DNA of 24,806 bases from Isoetes engelmannii (Eukaryota > Streptophyta > Lycopodiopsida > Isoetales > Isoetaceae): contig JAANSK020184434.1 of NCBI GenBank assembly GCA_011763485.2, positions 1-24,806 on the forward strand, read 5' to 3'. The position numbers were made by a program, and so were the translations under genes. The notes beneath the pieces are model-generated. The model was not told the DNA's origin. It did not search any database and was given only the letters and a program-made list of their open reading frames with translations. Below are positions 1-10,200 of the stretch, in pieces (within the stretch, counting starts at the first letter, position 1; every line of letters starts with the position of its first letter).

Positions 1-430
1 ATCCCTACTATTGGGATGAAAAAACCCCCACGTGGGAGGAAAAACCCTAACAGTAGGCTCTCAAATACCATGCCCCAAAAGAGAGAGTCTGGTGGCCGAG
101 ATCTGCAGGATTAAGATCCTAGTCGCGCCACCATAGGTGATGCGGCATATGTCGGGTACCGCTGGAGGGCATGGTGCTCATCCTCTACCATGTGCATCTC
201 ACAGCACTGACATCACTTCTCTCTCCTTCATAAGATCCGGTATTTTTAAGCAATCTAAGGCTTTTGACTGAATAATATAGCACATGGTTTAGACCTGCGA
301 ATAATATAGCATATGATATTAGAACTTCAATTTAAGGTAACTAGATAACTTGTATCCAGATAAAAACTTCAATGCACCCAAAAACTTAAGGTCGCAACCA
401 ATTAAAATTCGTTAGCATTTCACGCAATAT
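1..430. other. Intergenic stretch upstream of SMG1, no gene seen
   Basis: No coding region or RNA gene is supported here. Small structures are visible: the first 17 bases begin and end with ATCCC/GGGAT as an inverted repeat, a perfect palindrome CCCACGTGGG lies at 27-36, and a 17-base near-identical direct repeat (GAATAATATAGC followed by ACATG or ATATG) occurs at 270-286 and 299-315. None of these identifies an element. The stretch may be degraded repeat sequence cut by the window edge. Confidence 0.5.
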
Positions 431-745
431 CTAATACCTGGACATGCACTCCATCTCCTACTCAGCACTGACGCGGTAGGGACTCTTGGGTTATATCTTC
501 AGGATGTTCTTGACGAACGCCATCGGCAATGTCTCACTTCCCTGTGACGGTCTCCACTTTGCTTACTCAGCTGGGGGGTGCCACCCCTTTGATTTGTATA
601 CCAGCAAGCGCATTGGCACCATTGTTTTTCCCCAAATGGGTTTTTTCACCCGGGCTGTAATACGCTTGCTGTTTGTCCTGTATAGGTCCCATAGGCCAAT
701 TGGCCTTCGTGGACGATAAAAACTTTTCTATTCTATTCTATTCTA
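431..745 (+). repeat. Dispersed repeat copy 1 with TTCTA tail (non-LTR-retroelement-like 3' end)
   Basis: About 315 bases here match 22082-22434 closely along their whole length. Both copies start near a GATACC/AATACC sequence followed by CACTCCATCTCC, both contain CAGCTGGGGGGTGCCACCCC, and both end in GGACGATAAAA followed by tandem TTCTA. A common body with a short tandem 3' tail is what SINE or 3'-truncated LINE copies look like. I found no convincing tRNA-type A and B boxes, so I do not assign a class. The copy ends about 290 bases before the SMG1 start codon, so it lies in or beside the promoter. Confidence 0.75.
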
Positions 746-802
746 TATATTCTAATTTTTCACTTGCACAACTTTTGTGGCATAGCCATGCGTATGCGTA
801 TG

Positions 803-810
803 TTTATAAA
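803..810 (+). promoter_or_regulatory. Possible TATA box of SMG1
   Basis: TTTATAAA lies about 230 bases before the start codon, just downstream of repeat copy 1. If used, transcription would start near 835-840 and the ACGT cluster at 842-872 would fall at the very start of the transcript. The motif is common in A+T-rich DNA, so this is a weak call. Confidence 0.25.
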
Positions 811-841
811 CATCAATTTGCAACTGATATTATGGTGGTGC

Positions 842-872
842 CACGTGGACACACGTGGATTAGGCACACGTG
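842..872. promoter_or_regulatory. Three G-box (CACGTG) motifs upstream of SMG1
   Basis: CACGTG occurs at 842-847, 852-857 and 867-872, each followed by G. These are palindromic binding cores for plant bZIP and bHLH factors. Three within 31 bases are unlikely by chance in this A+T-rich flank. Together with the palindrome at 964-977 they form an ACGT cluster in the 200 bases before the SMG1 start. Function is inferred from the motif only. Confidence 0.5.
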
Positions 873-894
873 GACGCTCTAAAATTGCTCTAAA

Positions 895-924
895 ATGTTA
901 ACCCATACGTGCCAAAAAAGGTAA
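895..924 (+). promoter_or_regulatory. Candidate upstream ORF (9 codons) of SMG1
   Basis: ATG at 895 opens nine codons and closes at TAA 922-924, well before the SMG1 start. It matters only if the transcript begins upstream of 895, which cannot be decided from sequence. Confidence 0.3.
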
Positions 925-963
925 AGGACTTTTTGATATCAGCAGTAATAGACGACAAGAGTG

Positions 964-977
964 ACGTGGCGCCACGT
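964..977. promoter_or_regulatory. Perfect 14-bp palindrome of two ABRE-like ACGTGGC cores
   Basis: ACGTGGCGCCACGT reads the same on both strands and holds two divergent ACGTGGC cores, the sequence known as an ABA-response element core bound by bZIP factors. It lies 60 bases before the SMG1 start, so it could act in the promoter or, if inside the leader, form a stable RNA hairpin. Confidence 0.45.
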
Positions 978-1009
978 AAGCTCCCATCAAGCCGGAGGAG
1001 GAAGAATAG

Positions 1010-1021
1010 ATGCCGGAGTAA
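1010..1021 (+). promoter_or_regulatory. Minimal upstream ORF (ATG + 2 codons + TAA) before SMG1
   Basis: ATG at 1010 is followed by CCG GAG and then TAA at 1019-1021, only 15 bases before the SMG1 ATG and in the same frame. The TAA also fixes the SMG1 start, because no in-frame ATG between it and 1037 is possible. Such a short upstream ORF permits re-initiation at the main start. Confidence 0.5.
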
Positions 1022-1036
1022 GGGCAGAGGCAACGT

Positions 1037-1290
1037 ATGGGCGATGGATCTTCGATGTCGGGCATGCAGCTCGCCCTTCAGCAGCAGCAGCAACAACAAA
1101 ACCAAATTTTGGGGCTTTTGGCAACGGCCCTTGGCGATGGAGCTGGAGCTTCGATTCCGGTGGATGATGCCACCCGGGCCGCAGCTCTGGCATCGTTACA
1201 TCGTTCCATTTTGTTCCCACAATCTTGCCTTCTTGTACGTCGGCTATGGGCACGTCTCTTTCAAGGCCTGCAGCAGCTGCTTTCAGACAA
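1037..1290 (+). CDS. SMG1: SMG1 exon 1, N-terminus with short polyglutamine run
   Basis: The exon encodes 84 codons plus two bases. After MGDGSSMSGMQLAL comes a run of seven glutamines from mixed CAG/CAA codons, then a hydrophobic helix. The donor is CAGACAA|GTAAGT-like at 1291, and the split AA|G lysine codon joins exon 2 at 1430 to read NYGVRHQAAITF, a typical HEAT-type helix. This shows that the real protein does not start at the GTG at 1440. Confidence 0.85.
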
Positions 1291-4200
1291 GTAAGTTTTC
1301 TTCTATCTGATTTTAAGATTGTAACTGCAGCTTTTACTGTCAAGTGTGTAATACTTTATCATATTGAGCTCTGTAAACGTTTTAGCCTAGAATTGTGAAT
1401 CCAGCAGTTTAATCCTACCATATACGCAGGAATTATGGAGTGAGACATCAAGCAGCTATTACATTTGGTAGCGTTTGTGCACTAGCAGCACCAGCTCTGC
1501 CAGCTATGATGAATGGAAGGCCTGTTCCTCCAGTTATGGGAAACCCAGCTGATAGATTCATGGGTTGGGCTTTACCAGAGCTAACTGAAGCCAGCATTAG
1601 AACAGATGAACGTGCTGTTATGGCACTGGATGGAATTCGGGAATTCCTTAATGCAGGAGAAGTAGCTGCTGTGGAACGTTTTGTGCCAACTGTAATTGGA
1701 GTTTGCAGGGTACTCTTGGAAGATGAAAGAACCTCTATGACAGTTTTACAACATATACTGGGTCTTTTGACAACCATTTCTCTAAGATTTCGTGGTTATT
1801 TTCAACTGCAATTTGTAGACATGGTTGACTTATTGCTTGGATGGGCACTAGATCCTGAGCTGTCAGACACGTACAGATGCGCAATTACTGACAGTTTGTT
1901 CCAATTCAAAGCTCTTTGGGCAACCAATTTACACTTTTCATTGAATCTGTTAAGGAAGTTCTTAGATGATATGGAAATTCTATCACAAGATGCGGCCTTG
2001 AGTATTCCACAGCAGAAACACAGATTGCTGGCATTGGCTTCTTGTTTTCTAGCTGTTCTTCATGCTTCTACGCTTGGTGCAGGAGAAGCTGGAAATATTG
2101 ACATCTTGTTACAGCCACTTAAAGAAATTCAGCCTCGTTTGCTTTCCTGCTTTGCGAGTGCCAATAAGAAGTTTGGTGATATGACATGGACTATGCAATC
2201 TGCTCAAATTATGGTTCTTCTTGCAGACACGTTGAAAGGCAACTTTGCAGAATTTTATGCTATAGCAATGGACATAATACTTGAGAAGGTGGCACCTGAA
2301 AGCAGTTGCGCCATCATTGGTCTGATGTGTGGTTCCACTACACCACCCCTAACATCAGCACAGATACAAAGTTTGCTGAAGATGAATTTAAAGATAATAG
2401 TCTCCCAGGGGATCTTCTTTCTGCCTTCTGGATGCAAGAAGCTTCTTAAACTAGATTGCCCCTTCTCGAAATTAAGACTGCATCCAAACCGAGCAGTAGC
2501 TAATGCTGTTACCACAACTTATTTATCCCTTCTGCGACATCCCACTGGTGCTGTCTCTTTGGAAGCCTCAAAATGCTTAAGAATGGAGCTGGAGCATTAT
2601 AGCAAGTTCTTATTCAGTGCATATAGGGAGGGGAATCCCTACATGCAATTGTCATTAGAGTCTAATGAGGTTTCTCAGGCCCATGATCTATCCCAACATG
2701 AAGTTATAGCAGTGTTCAGGTTTAACATTGTTTCTCTGGTTGGAAGTGTTTGTCTTAGGTCAAATCAGTGTACAATGAAGGTGGATGGCCGTGCAGATGA
2801 ACATACTAGTAATGGACTTCATCCCCAACTTTTTCAAGCTATAGAACTAAAGGATTTTCTGCTGGAGAAATTGAACCCATTTGAAGCACCTTTGAAATGG
2901 TATCCTGACCTTCAACTTGCATTAGTTCATGCACTAAGGAGGCTAAGCTATTTTATAATTTCGACACAGGCATGCAGTCTTACTAATTTGTCCAGAGATG
3001 ACAGTCTGTCAAATGACAGGAATAGTCAAAGTTATCACGGGACGTTTTTGGATTGCTTCAATGAGTTTATTATGGTAATATCACAGGGTTTGCATGCAAA
3101 TGCTAGCCAGGGTATCAAGCTTGAATCACTTGGCTGGCTTATGACTTTAGTGCAATTTATGAAGTCTTATCCTAATAACGAGTGGTCAATTTCAAACAAA
3201 GAAGCAAAGGATAACCTGATCACTGGTATGAAACTAAGCCGCAATATCATGTCATTATTACTGGCATGTACCTCAGACAGAGAGCCTCGTATCAGGGAAT
3301 CAGTGGCAAATGTACTGGACGTTTTATTACAGGCTGAAGTCTTTACAGCTTCGCAACTACATGCGGTCACTACTGTTACTCTCGAACAGCTTGGTGATTC
3401 TGATCCTGCTGTTCAGGCATCCTATCAGAAATTGTTGCTATGCTTTGCAGTTGGTTCTTTGTGGACTCAAGGGAGAAGCAAAATGGACCAGCCTGATGTT
3501 CTTGCAGATGGTGATGAACGTCCATTATGTATTGACAGTAAGATTAAACATTGGTTGCAAATATCTATATCACGGCCATGCACACATCTTAGACCCCATC
3601 AAGTGCTCTGCATGTTCAATTATGTTTCTCAGCGTAGGCAGGTTCTTCCTTCAAATTGGCTCCAGCGTTTAGTATACAACTCTCCTGGATATTTTAAGAG
3701 TGAAGCATTGACGGCTGGTGACGATGGTGATAATGGAAAAGAGGACATCGCGGGATTGGAAATCAAGATGGATATTGACACATTGGAAAGCGTTTATGCA
3801 AGTAACAACCTTGCTGCAGCATGGTGGTTAATTCAAGAGACAGCACGTCATTGTGTCACATTGAGGCTCCGTACTCACCTTGGCGGCCCAACCCAAACCT
3901 TTGCAGCATTAGAGCGCATGCTGTTAGACATTCCTCAAATTGTGCAAACTGGTTCTGGACAGCAGGAAGGCATCGCCCTCAAAGATTCATTAAATTCGAA
4001 ACTGCTCCCCATGCGCCTGCTTCTGGAGCTTGTTGAGGGGTTGCAAAAAAATATTTATAATGCTTATGAAGGATCGACTATATTGCCAGCTTTGGCACTG
4101 CCCAGTGCAGTTTTTTTCCGTGCCAATAAGAAGGTGTGCGAGGAGTGGTTTGTTAGAATTCGGGAAGCTTTAGTGAATGCTAGTGTTGCTATTCACTGCC

Positions 4201-7200
4201 ATTCCGCGACAGTACATCATGCTATGCTTCAACTCCAAGACTTACGTGCTAAGGTAGTCAGGGAATTGCCGCGAGCACAAGCATCTGAGAGCGGAATGTC
4301 TTTGAGGTTTAAGACTCAGAGAGACGTCCTAAGGGTATTGCGTCAGGCATCCCTTGCACTTTGCAAATCTTATGAAGCTGATGCTTTGATGGGACTCCAT
4401 GCATGGGCTTCTACAGCATTTAGTGCAGTGCTTGAGGATGGGCTATTAGTGCAGAAGACAAGCAGTTTATTTGGGCCCTTGGGATGGATGAAAGGCCTAG
4501 TTTTTCAGGCAAATAAACAATTCGAAAGGGCTGCTGGCCATTTTATGCAGTTATTGCAATCGGAAGAGGCATTAAATGCTATGGGGGCAGATGGTGTGCA
4601 ATTTACAATCGCTCGACTGGTTGAATGTTATGCTGCTATTGCCGACTGGCCGTCCCTGGACAGCTGTTTGCAAGATTTGCAGCTGTTGCGAACAAAACAT
4701 GCAGGCAAGCCATATGCTGGGGCTTTAACTACAGCAGGAAATGACATGAATGCTATCCATGCATTATCCCGCTTTGATATGGGTGATGTGCAGGGTGCTT
4801 GGGGATATTTGGATTTGACACCGCAAAGTAGTAATGAACTAACTGTTGATCCTCGACTAGCCCTACAAAGAAGTGAGCAAATGCTTCTGCAGGCAATGCT
4901 TCGGAAAGATGAAGAAAGGCAGGATGCATTACGAGAAGTAACTGTGGCGAAAACAATGCTGGATGAAGTTTTAATGATGTCTGCACTTGATGACATTTCT
5001 GAAGTAGCTCCATATATATTGCAGCTAAGCTGCATTGACGTGTTTGAACAGAGCATAGGCCTGAGTAAAGAATCAAGTGACATTAAAATGAGGTCAAATG
5101 TGGTCAATGCTTTTCCCCATGTTTTAGGACATTCTTTGGATGCCCCCTATCAGGATTGCCAACTGTGGCTTAAGCTTCAACGCGTTTACCGGCATATTTA
5201 TCCAAATTCATGTAGTACATTGCAGCTCCAGCAAAACCTTATTAGGCTGGCTCGAAAGAGTTATAATTTTAGGTTAGCACGCCGATTGTTGAACGATATG
5301 CCTACCACTGAAGAATTAAAAAGCAAGGACAGCCCAACGGAGTGGCCATCAATCTTGTCTGTAGCCCAGTATGAAAGCATTCTTTTGTTGCACTCAGAGG
5401 GTAAGAAAGAAGAATCCCTTATTGAACTTTGGAATCTTCTACGGAGCTCCATGTTTGACCATCCTGAAGAACATAGTAGCGGAGAATTTAGCGTGCTGAA
5501 GGCAAGGGCAAGCATGAAGTTCTCATCATGGCTGCAGCAGGATGGTATGCCTCCTAGCTTATTTGCGAAGATGTGTGTTGATAAGAAGTCTAAGAATGAT
5601 GGTCATTTGAATATTCTGAATGATGCGTCATCTGCCCAAATTAACAGTGAATTAAGTAACAGTGATTCTGCAATGGTTCTTGACGAAGCTATTGCAGCTG
5701 GTTATAAAGCTGCCACGCTATTATGCCCAGAACTTTCTCAAGCATGGTTCTCATTTGCTTCTTGGTGTTATTTGCAAGCTAGGTCTTCCCTTTCTAAAAC
5801 TGCAAAGGTTTCTAAGCCAATTATATTTGATGAATTGCTGAATTCAGATTTCAGCACAGACGGCCTCGCTCTTTCTGACGATGAAGTGGCACGCGTCTAT
5901 CAGCTCATTGATAATGCTGTAGAAACACTTACTGAAGGATATGATTCTGAGAATGCAAAACTTAAAGATGTTTTGGTTAAAAGAGTAGTTCATTTATTGC
6001 AAGCTGCAGCTGGACTAGTAGGCATTGAGGATTGGGACATTGAGTCTCCTTCCATGGTGCTGTCATCACAATTGCAACAAGAATTGCACCTCTTAGATCC
6101 ATCTGATAGAAATTGTCTTATACAAGAATTGATGCAGCTTTGGCGGATGTTACGGAAGCGACGTGTTTCATGGTTTGGGCGTGCTGCTCATGGCTTCTTG
6201 AAATATCTTGGCCTAGCTAACAGGAAACTTTCCGTTAAGACCACATTTAAAAGCCTTTTTGACGCGACGAAACCTTCCAGTAGACAGAGCGTTCTTAGTG
6301 CCACATTATATGTGTTGCAGATTATACAGAACTATGGAGTGGAGTTAGCAGATGTGCTTTCTGATGGGTTATCTGCGGTCCCGCCATCTCCTTGGCAGGT
6401 AAGACTTTGTAAAAACTAATTGTGGTCCAGAGATGTAGTCAGTAGCAAATTTAAAAGAGAAAGGTCAGAATAATGTGGGGTTATCCTGTAGGCATTGGAT
6501 GCTAGTCTTAACCACTCTTCACAATAACAGATAGAATCTATGAGCTCCACAGTTTTAATTCGCTCTTTCTGCTTGCAGGAAATAACCCCTCAATTATTTG
6601 CTCGCTTAAGCACTCACCCTGAACCAAGTGTAAGAAAGCAGGTTCAAGAGTTGCTAATGTCACTGGCAAATGTATCTCCATGGACCATTGTTTATCCAAC
6701 ACTTGTTGACCTCTACGCCAACGAGGGTCAACCTTCAGAAGAGCTGAACAACATTTTGAACTGTCTGGTATGTTATTGGACCTTTCGTTTCAAGCTTGCT
6801 TTGTCTATGTAACTAGGTTGCAAATACATGTGAGTAGCTTTTGTATTTCAATTGTCGCGAATTGTACGACTATCAATGTCTAAACTTTTGCCTTAATTCC
6901 GGGGTTGATATTGTACCAACTGCATTCTCCAATCTGGGCCCGTTGTTACTCATTTTTAATCACTAACCACTAGAAGTTTGGAATAGGTTATAAGTTTATG
7001 TTGATGAGTGACTGACGATACATTGAAAGAAGCTTTTATAGCTTATTTTGGATTACATTGTAACCTAAGCTGCATTTTTTATACCTCAACAACCATCCAA
7101 AGGTTTCTGTACAATAGAAAATATGGCTGTTCAATTTTGAACAGCTCTACTGTAAAGCCAAATGGCAATCTTGTTGTTTACATTACTGCTTTCTATAGCT

Positions 7201-10200
7201 CCTAAGGGCAAACTTTCATTATGCTAAAGTATAGAATAGAGATAATTTGAAATTTCTACCGTTGCACTATTTTGTTTGGTTTCTTGGGTTCAAAGAGCTG
7301 AATTCTGATGGTCGCAGATGAAATTGCATCCAAAGTTGGTGAATGACGTGCGATTAATGATAAATGAGCTTGGGTCAATCACTGTGTTATGGGAGGAACA
7401 ATGGCTCAGTACTCTCCAAGACCTTCATGCAGGTATAAAAAGGGAAAATTCCAAATATACCCCTCAAGTTTGCATATGTTCCAAAAAATACCCCAGAAAC
7501 AGGGTATTTGGCTCGAATGGCAATAGCATTTTTGTGATCCATCAAATATAAAAGTCGCCTTCACGAAACTTGTAGATTAGAGTGAGTGTTATCCAGTAGC
7601 AGTGGAATCATCTAAAATGAAGTTGGAATCTTCAAGTTACAGTGGTTTAAATAAGTGTTATAGAAAATAAGTCAAATGAGCCAAGCTTGTGCATTCCAAC
7701 TCCCATTTAGATGAATTTGATCTTGTTGGAAAGATCTTATCCTGATCTATAATGTTTGTGAAGACAGCTTTTTAATTTGTTGAAAATACCCTTCATTTGG
7801 AGGGTATTTTTGGAATATTTGTAAACTTAAGGGGTATATTTGGAATTTACCCTATAAAAAATGGTGTCAGTCTAATATCCATTTTCTTTCTCTGTGTGTG
7901 TGTTTTTTTTTCTCACATTTCTGCCTTTTGTCAGATGTCACACGCCGGATCAACACCTTGACAGATGAAGCTGCAAGGGTGGCTGAGAACCCAACTCTTA
8001 ACCACGCTGAAAAGCAACGAATAAATGCTGCAAAATATACTGCAATGATGGCTCCTGTGGTGATAGCCTTAGAGCGTCGGCTTCTTGCTACTTCAAGGCC
8101 AGCAGAAACGCCCCATGAAGAGTGGTTTCAAGAAACCTATGGTGGGCAATTGAAGTCCGCTATTTCTAACTTCAAAGCACCACCAACTGAAAATATTACT
8201 GTCAATGATGTTTGGGGACCATTTGATGCCATCGCTTCATCTCTAGCCAACCACCATAAACGATCTTCAGCACTACTGAGTGATCTTGCTCCTCGTCTTG
8301 CCATTCTTAAATGTTCTGATGCACCAATGCCAGGTCTGGAAGTGCAGACTAACGCATGCTATGGAAGCTCTGCACATGTCTCAGGTGCTTGTAATGGAGT
8401 CAATAGTGGAGTGAATATTGCCGGAGTGGTGACAGTGGCTGCTTTTGATGAACACATTTCAATCCTTGCCACGAAAACAAAACCAAAGAAGATTTCTTTC
8501 GTTGGATCTGATGGCCGGCATTACACCTACCTTTTGAAAGGGAGGGAGGACCTTAGGCTTGATGCAAGGATTATGCAATTGTTGAGAGCTGTTAATAGCA
8601 TGCTACATGCATCCAGTAAAACAAGGCATCGTGGTTTAGGTGTTCGTTATTATTCGGTTACACCACTAAGTGGACGAGCTGGCTTGATTCAATGGGTTGA
8701 AAATGTGACCAGCATCTACAGTGTTTTTAAAGCATGGCAACAACGAGTACAGGCTGCTCAACTTTCATCCAGCACACCTCCAGGGAATAATACCGTACCT
8801 CCTCCTGTGCCACGCCCTAGTGATATGTTCTATGGAAAGATAATTCCAGCTTTAAAAGAGCTGGGCTTGAGGAAAATTATTTCCCGCAGAGATTGGCCCC
8901 AGGAAGTCAAAAGAAAAGTTCTTTTGGATCTTATGAAGGACACCCCAAGGCAATTGCTATATCGAGAATTATGGTGTGCAAGTGAGGGTCTCAAGGCTTT
9001 TAATATGAAAGTAAAGAGGTATTCTTGTTTCAGATACGATTTTTTCTGAACTTGCTTTGTTTATTTTGAATGCTTAAAGCTATTTTGGTTTCTCAGGTTT
9101 TCAGGAAGCGTGGGCGTCATGAGTATCGTTGGCCACATTCTAGGTTTGGGTGATCGGCATTTGGACAATATTCTTTTGGATTTTCATACTGGTGATGTCG
9201 TACACATTGATTACAATGTTTGCTTTGATAAAGGCCTACGGCTGAAAATTCCTGAAATTGTACCTTTCCGCCTCACACAAACGATTCAAGCCGCATTAGG
9301 TCCAACCGGCACTGAAGGCATGTTCCGTAAGGATTGCGAAGCAGTGTTAGAGGCATTACAATGCAGCAAGGATTTAATCCTAATGCTTCTTGAAGTATTT
9401 ATTTGGGACCCATTGGTTGAGTGGATGAAAGGTGATGGCCTTGATGAAGCCACAATTGGTGGTGAGGAACGTAAGGGTATGGAGTTAGCTGTGAGTCTTA
9501 GTCTGTTTGCCTCACACGTGCAGGAAAATCGCGTGGCTCTTCAGGTGAATATGATTTGTCATCCATTGCTCAAGCTTATAATTGTTATAGGTTTTTTTCT
9601 TTTAATGTTATCTTCAAATTTAGAGTACCTGTACTTATTATTCAATTCAAGTACTGCTTGTTTTAAAGTGGATGCATGATCAAGGGTGCTGTCTTCGATG
9701 CATGAAGGTGGTTCATTTTATAACCATAGTTATTTTATGTTCGAATTACTTTGCCATCATAAGAACAAGCGGATTTAGAAGAGATTCCCATAATATATAA
9801 GATTTTTACGTTGGTGGTCGCCATTCAGAACATGAGGTTCCAGAAGAGCATATTTTAAATATTCACGAGGGATGTGGTTGAGTTATTGAGTACAAGTACT
9901 TTGTTTCTCTATTATAGGGACACGATGTGATGTTACTTCCTGCCATTTTTCACTGTTCCAATAATATGTGGGACGTCCTTGTAAAGGACATCACCAGTGT
10001 TTACTTGAAACTTCTGAGTGAAAGGCTGTTGTTTTAACATGTCAGAGGCTTCCTGGGATTACGGTGTTTACCTATTTGGCCGGCATTCATGAAATGATTA
10101 ACTCCCTCCCAAACATAGATTTTAACTAAAAGTTTTTATCATACTTCAAATGTACGTATTAAGTGATGTTGTTTTCTGAGTTTATAATTTTACATATGTG

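Noticed and set aside
431-745. tRNA-derived SINE with A and B boxes
   Set aside because: No pair of sequences matches the A and B box consensus at proper spacing on either strand, so I kept only repeat with tail.
909-1310. 133-codon + strand ORF and the overlapping - strand ORFs (890-1105, 987-1343)
   Set aside because: The + strand one begins with GTG and overlaps exon 1 in another frame. The - strand ones are shadows of the CAG/CAA-rich sequence.
4628-5107. 159-codon - strand ORF inside SMG1
   Set aside because: It is opposite a conserved SMG1 coding frame, has no recognisable content and no splice context, and is a shadow of exon 2.
1440-6419. A self-standing 1,659-codon gene starting at GTG 1440
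   Set aside because: GTG is not a plausible plant start. The frame continues upstream to an acceptor at 1429 and joins exon 1 in phase, and the 3' end runs past a good donor at 6399 into intron.
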